A stretch of DNA of 7,202 nucleotides from contig JAIJJM010000108.1 in assembly GCA_022728415.1 (NCBI GenBank), forward strand, positions 1-7,202, written 5' to 3'. The DNA comes from Collinsella sp. Its GTDB lineage: Bacteria > Actinomycetota > Coriobacteriia > Coriobacteriales > Coriobacteriaceae. The position numbers were made by a program, and so were the translations under genes. The notes beneath the pieces were generated by a model. It made no database searches, had not been told where the DNA came from, and was given only the letters and a program-made list of their open reading frames with translations. Positions within the stretch are counted from its first letter, which is position 1. Each line of letters begins with the position of its first letter. Shown here piece after piece: positions 1 through 5,015 of the stretch.

Positions 1-107
1 TTCTGCTTACAGCGTAGCCTTAGCTCCTTACGAAGACGTGCCAGTCGGTCACGACCAACGATGATGCCATTCTCTGCCAGCTCCGTCTGGAGCCGCCGGT
101 TCAAAAC
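1..107 (-). mobile_element. IS600-like (IS3 family) transposase remnant, partial
   Basis: Read on the minus strand, this stretch encodes residues beginning NRRLQTELAENGIIVGRD and continuing into RLARLRKELRLRCKQ. I recognise this as the helix-turn-helix region near the start of the OrfB transposase of IS3-family elements, closest from memory to IS600. The rest of OrfB, with the DDE catalytic core, would lie to the left of the window. Upstream of the NRR residues the similarity stops abruptly at about position 107, so the start of OrfB, OrfA and that end of the element are missing. It is therefore a truncated remnant at this side. The family assignment is good; IS600 specifically is from memory. 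Confidence 0.6.
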
Positions 108-109
108 AC

Positions 110-132
110 ATCAGGAGGCAGAGACTCCTGAT
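110..132. repeat. 8-bp inverted repeat at the IS remnant border
   Basis: ATCAGGAG (110-117) is repeated in inverted form as CTCCTGAT (125-132) around a 7-base spacer. It begins within three bases of where the IS600-like similarity ends. On the minus strand the stem is followed by GTGTTTTG, so it could act as a weak terminator of minus-strand transcription, but the T run is poor. Confidence 0.4.
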
Positions 133-181
133 TCAGTGCTACCACATGAAAATTTAGTTAACTGTTACCGTTCTGAAATCT

Positions 182-373
182 ATGTCAGAAGATATTCCAT
201 TACCGAAAATCAATCAGCGATACAGAGACGATCATGGTGCGCTTGTCACCGTGACCAGTGTTGAGGAAACCCGGGTGGTGTTTATGCGGGACGGCTATCC
301 GCATCCCTGCATGCAACCGATGTACAACTTCCTGGGAAAATTCAAACCCGAACCCCGGGAAGAAACAGAATAA
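182..373 (+). CDS. DUF4222-type small phage protein
   Basis: A 63-residue protein containing KINQRYRDDHGALVTVTSV and, further on, RVVFMRDGYPHPCM. This pattern of a short basic start, then RYRDxHG and VxFxRxGYxHPC, is what I recall of the DUF4222 family found in lambdoid prophages and islands, often near integrase or excisionase genes. The family has no established function. The length is typical. The ATG at 182 is the only ATG in frame after the upstream stop and has no clear Shine-Dalgarno sequence. The gene lies between the IS600-like remnant and a minus-strand block of broken genes, so it may itself be a relic moved away from its phage context. Translation is convergent with the zinc-ribbon remnant, whose stop is about 50 bases away. 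Confidence 0.65.
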   Translation: MSEDIPLPKINQRYRDDHGALVTVTSVEETRVVFMRDGYPHPCMQPMYNFLGKFKPEPREETE

Positions 374-425
374 AACGAAATCCCTGCCGGCAATCACACT
401 GCCTGATGGCAGCATAATCCACTTA

Positions 426-881
426 TTAATTCTCATCCCCGGAGACAAGCCCTGAAAACCACTCCGGGTGTTCACTGTATGCTGTGTTCAGCGCATCCCA
501 GGAAACGTTGATATAAAAGCTGTCCTGCAATTTCCGGGGAACCACCTCTGCCAGGCGGTTCCGGTTACCACAGGCCTCACAGAACTTCTTCCCATGAAAA
601 AACTGCTCACACATCACACAATGCCACTCCAGCACGACCGGTAATGGCGATAAAAACATCGCCATATCCTCAATGTAAGGGTGGGACTTCTCCGGATTCA
701 GCACCACACAGTCCGCCTTCTGTTGCTCACTCAGGGCATGTAAATCATGCTCAAACCACGCCCCCTGAGCATCTGTCTGCAGAATCAACCGGCCATGGCA
801 GGAAAGGCAGAAACACTGCCGGATATTTCTGCTGAGCGCAGAGTCGGCACTGATAATGTGCTCACCCAGGCATACCCGACC
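426..881 (-). pseudogene. Putative zinc-ribbon protein, N-terminus lost
   Basis: On the minus strand the frame reads from GRVCLGEHIISADSALSRN through IRQCFCLSCHGRLILQTD and AWFEHDLHAL to a stop at 426-428. An early CxxC (CLSC) followed by a WFEHD motif resembles the CoiA-like N-terminal zinc-binding domain of a protein usually annotated as putative zinc ribbon protein in enterobacterial islands. Near the C-terminus a second pair, CVMC and CEAC separated by nine residues, forms a classical zinc ribbon. No ATG or GTG opens the frame; the first standard start is a TTG at 788 that would cut off the first CxxC. Upstream of about 881 the sequence belongs to the Gp2-type gene in another frame. I read this as the tail of a gene whose start was deleted when it was joined to its neighbour. 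Function is not established. Confidence 0.6.
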
Positions 882-1099
882 AGTTTCTCTCCCACCTCGT
901 TAATCAGTTGCAGCATCTCCGCGCACATGGCGTACCTGCAGGCACATCTGTAGCTGAGGGTGTTTTTTCGGTAAGCAAAATCCATTCTGAACGGTAACAG
1001 TTTCGAATAGACCCCGAATAATGAATCCAGATGCTGGTTAAAGTGCTCCAGGAGCTGGGGAGCCATTTCGTAAGCGGGATTGGTGTTATAAGTTTGCAT
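785..1099 (-). pseudogene. Inovirus_Gp2-family protein (YagK/YfjJ type), truncated by fusion
   Basis: The ATG at 1099-1097 has a good ribosome-binding site (GAGGAAG, 1110-1104). It opens a frame reading MQTYNTNPAYEMAPQLLEHF, then LLPFRMDFAYRKNTLSY and KLVGYAWV. From memory this is the N-terminal third of the Inovirus_Gp2 family (PF11726), filamentous-phage gene II-like proteins found in P4-type islands, normally about 200 residues. After GYAWV (about position 863) similarity stops. The remaining 26 residues (STLSVPTL...FPAMAG) are an out-of-frame reading of the zinc-ribbon gene. The predicted 104-residue product therefore lacks most of the family domain and is probably non-functional. It lies 64 bases downstream of another damaged frame on the same strand. 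Confidence 0.65.
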
Positions 1100-1103
1100 G
1101 TTT

Positions 1104-1130
1104 CTTCCTCGTGTTCTGTAACACAGGAAG
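1104..1130 (-). promoter_or_regulatory. Hairpin that covers the Gp2-type gene's ribosome-binding site
   Basis: CTTCCT (1104-1109) pairs with AGGAAG (1125-1130), and GTGTT (1111-1115) with AACAC (1120-1124), leaving C1110 bulged and a 4-base loop. In the minus-strand transcript this puts the Shine-Dalgarno sequence GAGGAAG inside the 3' side of an 11-bp stem that ends five bases before the ATG. The structure is seen in the sequence. A role in limiting translation is inferred. Confidence 0.4.
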
Positions 1131-1162
1131 AAGCGTTGCCGTAATTTTTGAAGAAGATGTTC

Positions 1163-1371
1163 TCAGGTAGTAGGGTGAACGTGTTTCCTCCGGTAACGAC
1201 TTCCACGGGTATCAGAACCAAGCAAAGAACAGCATACGTAACAGCCATACAGCGCATATAACGCCTGAAGCTCTGTTAACCAGGCTGCAGCGGAAAGGCC
1301 TTTATAACGCGTGTGGGCAATCACTTTTTCCAGTGAACAACAGAGGAACTTACGCAGGTTTTAACTTCCAT
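1163..1371 (-). pseudogene. Small unrecognised gene broken by a one-base deletion
   Basis: An ATG at 1371-1369, preceded closely by GAGAGG, reads MEVKTCVSSSVVHWKK and stops. If one A is added to the AAAA run (TTTT at 1359-1362 on the plus strand), the frame instead reads MEVKNLRKFLCCSLEK, then VIAHTRYKGLSAAAW, LTELQALYALYG and on to a stop at 1165-1163. That gives 69 residues without any stop. The restored protein has mixed helical composition with no membrane segment. I do not recognise a family. It lies 64 bases upstream of the Gp2-type gene on the same strand and may have been part of its operon. It could be a decayed gene, or less likely a site of slippage on the A run. That the frame is coding is inferred from its openness and composition. 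Confidence 0.4.
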
Positions 1372-1480
1372 TACCCTCTCGTTATTTGGTACTGTGATTA
1401 ACGTCAGAATGGCCTGACATTATCCCGAAAGTCTTTCCACTTCCCTGTTTCTCCGGTAATAAAATATTTTAAATGCTGAA

Positions 1481-1508
1481 GGTATAAAGCCATAACCAGA
1501 TATTGCAA
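1481..1508 (-). promoter_or_regulatory. Candidate promoter for the minus-strand cluster
   Basis: On the minus strand TTGCAA (1508-1503) and TATACC (1486-1481) are separated by 16 bases. Each hexamer matches the sigma70 consensus at four of six positions. It points toward the small broken frame starting at 1371. This is a weak match found by eye. Confidence 0.25.
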
Positions 1509-1827
1509 TTAACGTAGCATTACACATATCAACGTACCAGATAAGTAACAGAGGTACAGGATTGAACAACACGCCGGAAGACTGTTTAATGACATAAGGT
1601 ATACTCTTTTACGAGTAAGATTATGTATTACCACTAATACTCATCAGGTGAGTTGCAGGAGCAGATTATTAACAGAAATCCTTCAAACACAGTTATCCAG
1701 GATATTAACACGGGTGAAGCCATACTCTTGGCTATAAAGATGATGACGGGATCAGAACAGTTATTAATCCATACAACAAAATACAGAAAACAACAGAAAA
1801 AAAATAACAGACATTACTTAACAAAGA

Positions 1828-1888
1828 ACATTACAGTCAGTGTGTACATTACAGATTTATATTCAGGTGTTGCGGGACTACATTACAG
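1828..1888. repeat. Three copies of the word ACATTACAG
   Basis: Exact copies lie at 1828-1836, 1846-1854 and 1880-1888, 18 and 34 bases apart. They share the TTACA core with the 13-bp array that starts about 90 bases further on, and may be outlying degenerate units of it. Confidence 0.5.
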
Positions 1889-1979
1889 CAGAGAGGGGTA
1901 AGGACAGAGTTACAAGTACTACTAGAGAGAATATCACTGCACAGATACTTCTATGAGTATATCTTTATGAGAGATCCGT

Positions 1980-2082
1980 CTACAGGATTGGGTTATAAGG
2001 TGTATTTACAAGGTATAATTACAGGATAGAATTACAGAGTTCATTTACAAGGTATAATTACAGGATCATTTACATGACCATA
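1980..2082. repeat. Tandem array of about eight 13-bp units (iteron-like)
   Basis: Units begin at 1980, 1993, 2006, 2019, 2032, 2045, 2058 and 2070, so the period is 13 bp except for one 12-bp step. The best units read TTACAAGGTATAA (2006 and 2045, identical). The others are variants such as TTACAGGATAGAA, TTACAGAGTTCAT and TTACATGACCATA. A 24-bp stretch (2004-2027) recurs exactly at 2043-2066. The period is not a multiple of three, so the array is not coding. TATAAT, a perfect -10 hexamer, occurs at 2014-2019 and 2053-2058. Possible roles are protein-binding iterons of a replication, partition or regulatory site. Its position about 320 bp before an RHH-protein gene makes that protein one candidate binder, by inference. 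Confidence 0.75.
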
Positions 2083-2098
2083 CTTCTGTAAATAATAC

Positions 2099-2120
2099 TA
2101 ATTAACCTTAATTATTTTTT
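2099..2120. other. AT-rich palindrome followed by a T run
   Basis: TAATTAA (2099-2105) and TTAATTA (2108-2114) form a perfect palindrome around CC, followed by seven T. The shape is that of an intrinsic terminator, but the stem has only A-T pairs, so termination would be weak. It could equally be an easily melted or protein-binding element beside the 13-bp array. Confidence 0.35.
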
Positions 2121-2190
2121 TATGGTACATGAACTGCCTGTAGCTGTAACGATAAACAAATCACCCAAAATGAAAAATACTGGTTATCAC

Positions 2191-2288
2191 AGTTCAGAGA
2201 ACTCGTATGAGTGTCCCCCTGAGCAATGCTTCATTTTCTGTGGTTCTGTGTGATAGAGTTATACTGAGTACAGTGGCAGTAACACTGC
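2191..2288. promoter_or_regulatory. Cluster of dyads upstream of the 263-residue gene
   Basis: AGTTC-AGA-GAACT (2191-2203) is a perfect palindrome, overlapped by ACTC-GTAT-GAGT (2201-2212). Further on, CAGTG (2271-2275) pairs with CACTG (2283-2287), and GCAGT (2276-2280) with ACTGC (2284-2288). Short dyads of this kind are typical operators, and RHH proteins usually bind such sites upstream of their own genes. The assignment as operators is inferred. Confidence 0.35.
2236..2265 (+). promoter_or_regulatory. Candidate promoter for the 263-residue gene
   Basis: TATACT (2260-2265) is a good -10 hexamer. TTCTGT (2236-2241) is a poor -35 at 18 bases spacing. The candidate lies between the two groups of dyads and would give a leader of roughly 125 nt. 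The -35 is weak, so an activator or another promoter is possible. Confidence 0.25.
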
Positions 2289-2350
2289 TTTCCATCACTT
2301 GAGGATAAAATTCATTAAAAAATTAATCGCATGAATTAACAGGTTTTTTT

Positions 2351-2433
2351 ATGAAATGTTATGCATCTCAACCAATATGATTAACAGAAAACTTCATCAT
2401 GACAACACGTATAACGTTCAGTATGACCAGTGA
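2351..2433 (+). other. Two short overlapping leader frames before the 263-residue gene
   Basis: ATG at 2351 opens MKCYASQPI, which stops at TGA 2378-2380. The overlapping ATG at 2377 opens MINRKLHHDNTYNVQYDQ, which stops at 2431-2433, inside the main gene. The main start at 2399 lies within the second frame. The ATGA overlap is the arrangement used for translational coupling. Neither frame has a strong ribosome-binding site, so they may be chance frames. Confidence 0.2.
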
Positions 2434-3190
2434 TGAGACGCTGCGAATTGTGGATGAGTACTGTCATACCCACAAACTTTCGCGCTCTAAGGTAATCAAC
2501 GCATTACTCAGCGCCACAGCACCTGTCCTTAATGATATTAACTGTTATTATCAACTTGCAGGCGAACTGCAGTCACGCTTATTAAATGGAGTGTATCAAC
2601 GGGATCTTCCTCGCAAACGCAATGTCGTCAGTGCAGAGAAGTATTGTCTGGAAATCTGGGAAAACAAACTTTTCACCAGAAGAATCCTGGAGTTTGACAG
2701 TTCAAATGGTGTTCTGTACGCGCTGAAACATAAAAGACACTATCGCCGGGATAAGATGATTGGAAGGGTTGAAAGTCGGTGTATCAAAGACATTTGCGAA
2801 TACCAGATGCAGCTATCCGGGGAGAAGACGAAATATGCCTGTTTTATTTATATCGAAAGAACAATATACAATCACGATAATCCATCTGATAAAATACCTG
2901 TAAAAGCGGCTGTTGGTAATGCAGTCATCCTGCTGGCAAAGGATGTGATATATAACGAGTACTTTTTTGATTTGCGGCAGTCATTTTTTGTGAGCGTTAC
3001 AGATCTGATGGTCTCTGGCGCAAAAGGTATTCCGGAGACACAGACATATCCGGACGTTTATTGCTGGATCCCTCTTTTTTCCATAAATTCCGGCGTGCTC
3101 ATTACCCCTGCATATAAAATTGACACTCTGAAACCCGTAACGGTAAAAAAACCGGATAAGATCACTGTTGTTTGTAATTACAGAGAATAA
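2399..3190 (+). CDS. Unrecognised 263-residue protein with N-terminal ribbon-helix-helix segment
   Basis: I do not recognise the full protein. Residues 1-44 fit an RHH (Arc/CopG/MetJ) DNA-binding fold: a strand (TRITFSM, 3-9), a first helix (SDETLRIVDEYCHTHK, about 10-26) and a second helix starting at a small residue (SRSKVINALLSA, about 28 onward). RHH proteins bind DNA as dimers with the strands in the major groove. The remaining 220 residues are mixed alpha/beta, basic around 65-125 (including KHKRHYRRDK), with tyrosine- and valine-rich strands and no membrane segment or known catalytic motif. This is much longer than simple RHH repressors, so a second domain is likely, for ligand sensing, protein partners or further nucleic-acid contact. 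The ATG at 2399 is the only in-frame ATG after the upstream TGA. It lacks a clear Shine-Dalgarno sequence, so translation may be weak or coupled to upstream frames. Repeats and dyads fill the upstream region. The gene is more AT-rich than the genes downstream of it. Confidence 0.7.
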   Translation: MTTRITFSMTSDETLRIVDEYCHTHKLSRSKVINALLSATAPVLNDINCYYQLAGELQSRLLNGVYQRDLPRKRNVVSAEKYCLEIWENKLFTRRILEFDSSNGVLYALKHKRHYRRDKMIGRVESRCIKDICEYQMQLSGEKTKYACFIYIERTIYNHDNPSDKIPVKAAVGNAVILLAKDVIYNEYFFDLRQSFFVSVTDLMVSGAKGIPETQTYPDVYCWIPLFSINSGVLITPAYKIDTLKPVTVKKPDKITVVCNYRE

Positions 3191-3327
3191 TTTCAGCCTT
3201 CTACCTTCACCGCGACAGTGTTTACCTCTGCTTTATCTTCCGTTCAGTAAATACAAACCACCGCTCTGGCAGGTACAGGGCGTGGTTTATCTCCGATACT
3301 CCCCTGTGCAGTAATAATCATCACTGA
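3178..3327 (+). other. Open frame without a start, possible gene relic
   Basis: Overlapping the end of the 263-residue gene in another frame, this stretch reads IISAFYLHRDSVYLCFIFRS, then VNTNHRSGRYRAWFISD and TPLCSNNHH to a stop. It has no ATG, GTG or TTG in frame. The composition (SGRYRAWFISD) looks protein-like, and the piece may be the tail of an island gene whose front is gone. I cannot name a family. Confidence 0.2.
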
Positions 3328-3575
3328 AAATACTGATCCCGTCACGGCAAAACGCCATCCCATATTCCGGCAACACAAAATCATCTTCCGTTTATACCGG
3401 ATTCACTGACAAAACAGACAACCTGTATTGCCTGTACACAACAGTTTCTCTCCTGGCAGGAATATTCCCCTACTCATTTTTTACGTTTCTCCCCGGTTGT
3501 TATGCCGGTGAAGGTGGTGCGTCGTTTTCATCACCAACGCCGGTTGAGATTAACAACATCCGGAGGAACATTCTC
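3191..3575 (+). other. Long leader of the Vis/AlpA-family gene
   Basis: About 385 bases without a convincing gene. An inverted repeat, AAACCAC (3255-3261) with GTGGTTT (3282-3288), extended by GC/GC across one bulged C, lies after the 263-residue gene but has no T run. The last 80 bases hold the large stem-loop described separately. I see no confident promoter. Confidence 0.4.
3496..3557 (+). promoter_or_regulatory. Extended stem-loop just before the Vis/AlpA-family ribosome-binding site
   Basis: GTTGTTA (3496-3502) pairs with TAACAAC (3551-3557), CCGG (3505-3508) with CCGG (3540-3543), and GGTGGTG (3513-3519) with CACCAAC (3532-3538, one mismatch). This makes a nested imperfect hairpin of about 62 nt, ending three bases before the Shine-Dalgarno sequence CGGAGGA (3561-3567). 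A second CCGG at 3560-3563 could pair with 3493-3496 and draw part of the ribosome-binding site into the structure. A role in translation control, as a binding site for a regulator, or as an attenuator is inferred. Confidence 0.45.
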
Positions 3576-3782
3576 ATGAATACCCCAGTTTCACTGATGG
3601 ATGACCAGATGGTCGACATGTCGTTTATCACTCAGCTGACCGGCCTGACCGATAAGTGGTTTTATAAACTCATCAAGCATGGAGCCTTTCCGCCCCCCAT
3701 CAAACTGGGCCGTAGCTCCCGCTGGCTGAAAAGCGAAGTGGAAGCCTGGCTGCAGGCGCGTATTGCACAGTCCCGTCCGTAA
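3576..3782 (+). CDS. AlpA/P4 Vis-family transcriptional regulator
   Basis: A 68-residue protein. Its core, FITQLTGLTDKWFYKLIK followed by GAFPPPIKLGRSSRWLKS and EVEAWLQARI, matches closely what I recall of the P4 Vis protein (TGMTDKWFY, PKPIKLGRSSRW, KSEVEQW). The family has an excisionase-like winged helix-turn-helix: helix-turn-helix at about residues 15-35, then a wing (KLGRSSRW), then a C-terminal helix. P4 Vis represses late promoters and promotes excision, and K-12 AlpA activates the integrase gene of CP4-57. Here it should regulate excision or island gene expression. The start has a strong ribosome-binding site (CGGAGGA, 8 bases before ATG). It lacks the divergent sequence of K-12 alpA, so I give no symbol. 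The length is typical and the gene appears intact. Confidence 0.9.
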   Translation: MNTPVSLMDDQMVDMSFITQLTGLTDKWFYKLIKHGAFPPPIKLGRSSRWLKSEVEAWLQARIAQSRP

Positions 3783-3867
3783 TTCCTGACCGTTATCCGT
3801 TCCACCGCAGCAAAGGCATGATCCGGCCCCCGGAGGCATTTTGCTGCGCGCTAAAGGAGAGAATATT

Positions 3868-4440
3868 ATGCAACAACTTGAAAACAGGTGTGACCTGCTG
3901 CTCATCCAGCATCAGAAATGGATGACAAGCGTGACGAGGCTTATCGTCGCTCATGGAATGGGGTCTCCGCATCTTCATGGTTATCACCGTCTGACCCTGG
4001 CACACTTTTTTCTGCCGGAAAAAGGCTCCGTCATTTCGGTGGCCCCCCAGGGACTCTATCAGGTCGTCAACCCGGGAACACCACCGTTCATTCCTGCCAT
4101 TCAGGAAGGGTTAATGACCAGCATTCAGACCCATGAAATCATGCTGCTTACACATTTTAATCTGGGCGGCGTTTTACTCAGTGAGCTACATCGTCTGGGT
4201 GAAAACCGGCTGGCAAACAGGCTGAACAGCCTGCTCCGGCGTTTCGACGATCGTGATCTCTACCACACGCTGATATGGCTGTGCTGGTATGATCTGATGT
4301 GTGCCCACTCCATGCAGCCCTGGACTGAAGAGTTAAAGCATAAATCACATGCAGAGCTTGAAAACTGGGCTGTGGCGCGCAAACGGGAAAAGCGCGAGCT
4401 GGAACTGATGATTGACGAGTACCTGTTATACGCCTGTTGA
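3868..4440 (+). CDS. Unrecognised 190-residue island protein downstream of the Vis/AlpA-family gene
   Basis: I do not recognise a family. ATG at 3868 is chosen over a TTG at 3841 because AAAGGAGA (3853-3860) sits at ideal distance. The product begins MQQLENRCDLLLIQHQKWM. It has a middle section rich in Pro/Gly (residues about 50-85), then predicted helices containing SELHRLGENRLANRLNSLL, a Trp/Cys-rich segment (LIWLCWYDLMCAH, about 130-142), and a charged helix (ENWAVARKREKRELELMIDE) near the end. There is no signal peptide. The WLCWY segment is hydrophobic but short, so membrane insertion is unlikely. It lies 85 bases after the regulator on the same strand with no terminator between, so cotranscription is likely. 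GC content resembles the regulator and differs from the AT-rich DNA that follows. Confidence 0.75.
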   Translation: MQQLENRCDLLLIQHQKWMTSVTRLIVAHGMGSPHLHGYHRLTLAHFFLPEKGSVISVAPQGLYQVVNPGTPPFIPAIQEGLMTSIQTHEIMLLTHFNLGGVLLSELHRLGENRLANRLNSLLRRFDDRDLYHTLIWLCWYDLMCAHSMQPWTEELKHKSHAELENWAVARKREKRELELMIDEYLLYAC

Positions 4441-4484
4441 TTCATAACGTTCCCGGGGTTCCTTCCTCATCGTTACACACAGCC

Positions 4485-4506
4485 GGACGGCTATCTATGG
4501 CTGTCC
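4485..4506. other. Imperfect RNA hairpin after the 190-residue gene
   Basis: GGACGGCTAT (4485-4494) and ATGGCTGTCC (4497-4506) can pair along their length when G-U pairs are allowed. No T run follows, so it is not a standard intrinsic terminator. It might protect the 3' end of the upstream transcript. Confidence 0.25.
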
Positions 4507-4620
4507 GCCAAATGACCATCGCCGCATTTCGTTCCGCTGAAAACGGTACGTAGTCAGTGATACCGGAATTTCCGGAGAGGGCCGCAGGTATATTGCTTCT
4601 GTGCAATTGATGCTTATTTA

Positions 4621-4650
4621 CATTGGATGTAGTTATTTCTGCATCCAATG
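4621..4650. repeat. Perfect 9-bp inverted repeat beside the IS1-family remnant
   Basis: CATTGGATG (4621-4629) and CATCCAATG (4642-4650) form a perfect inverted repeat with a 12-base spacer, about 40 bases before the IS1-like similarity begins. There is no T run after it. It might be a border structure or a protein-binding site; its origin is unknown. Confidence 0.45.
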
Positions 4651-4689
4651 CTATCGGAAAGAGATTAACCAGCAAATGGTTCCTCAAAT

Positions 4690-4840
4690 CGTATTGATAT
4701 TTACCCGGCGTATTGAGCACCACCATCTGACACTCCGTTCCCGCATCAAACGACTGGACCGAAAAACGATTTACTTTTCACGTGCTGTGGAAATTCACGA
4801 AAAAATTATTGGGTCATTCATCGAAAAACATATGTTCTGA
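4690..4840 (+). pseudogene. IS1-family transposase (InsB) C-terminal remnant
   Basis: The frame ending at the TGA 4838-4840 reads IFTRRIEHHHLTLRSRIKRL, then DRKTIYFSRAVEIHEK and IIGSFIEKHMF. It aligns by eye with the end of IS1 InsB (YTQRIERHNLNLRQHLARL, GRKSLSFSKSVELHDKVIG), including the conserved Glu in VEIHEK that contributes to the acidic active site. It resembles the divergent iso-IS1 group more than IS1 itself. Upstream of about 4690 the similarity ends: InsA, the first two catalytic Asp residues and the left inverted repeat are missing. I cannot identify a right inverted repeat downstream. The remnant is inactive. Confidence 0.7.
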
Positions 4841-5015
4841 TGACTGGAGTCATCCTCCAGAAATATACGTCAACTGAACAATATCGATTTTTATGGGATT
4901 CTATACACTTTTCCATATCCCTCTGAAAATCAGTCATCAGCTCACCAACACCTCTTCTGAAACTTGTATTAAACTTATTGCTTAAATAGATGATATAACA
5001 TCTCTTCCATTGCAC
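4818..5015 (-). other. Possible minus-strand gene fragment
   Basis: A GTG at 5015-5013 opens 65 residues. The frame is open further upstream to 5066, giving IVEIIETAVFADSVQWKRC, then YIIYLSNKFNTSFRRGVGE and LMTDFQRDMEKCIESHKN. The last 10 or so residues run into the IS1-family remnant in an unrelated frame, so the natural end is gone. The amphipathic composition looks protein-like. There is no clear ribosome-binding site and I recognise no family. Confidence 0.2.

Larger units (their letters stand above)
1372..2398. other. AT-rich stretch with no convincing gene
   Basis: About 1 kb between the leftward damaged genes and the rightward 263-residue gene. The only open frame of note (1653-1901, plus, TTG start) gives a low-complexity 82-residue peptide without recognisable features, which I regard as chance. 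The stretch contains repeated ATTACAG words (1828-1888), a tandem 13-bp array (1980-2082), an AT-only palindrome followed by seven T (2099-2120), and several dyads between 2191 and 2288. It looks like a control region or a site for DNA-binding proteins. Confidence 0.5.

Noticed and set aside
904..1257. 117-codon minus-strand frame beginning MRCMAVTYAVLCLVLIPVEV
   Set aside because: The hydrophobic start resembles a small toxin at first glance, but the frame overlaps the Gp2-type gene and the restored small frame in other phases, has no ribosome-binding site, and its second half is Gp2 DNA out of frame.
1682..1695. DnaA box near the 13-bp array
   Set aside because: The TTATCCAGG word matches the consensus at only seven of nine positions and there is no cluster, so an origin cannot be claimed on this basis.
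1653..1901. 82-codon plus-strand frame with TTG start
   Set aside because: Low-complexity Asn/Lys/Thr-rich peptide with no recognisable domain, running into the repeated ATTACAG words. It is best explained by AT-rich DNA with few stops.
1980..2082. CRISPR array
   Set aside because: Units are 13 bp, directly abutting, with no unique spacers and no nearby cas genes.
3255..3288. Intrinsic terminator after the 263-residue gene
   Set aside because: The AAACCAC/GTGGTTT stem is real, but the loop is long and no T run follows.
3591..3905. 104-codon minus-strand frame
   Set aside because: It lies antisense to the clear Vis/AlpA-family gene and the start of the 190-residue gene; shadow frame.
4442..4726. 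94-codon minus-strand frame
   Set aside because: It crosses the inverted repeat and the IS1-family remnant on the opposite strand, so it is probably a shadow.
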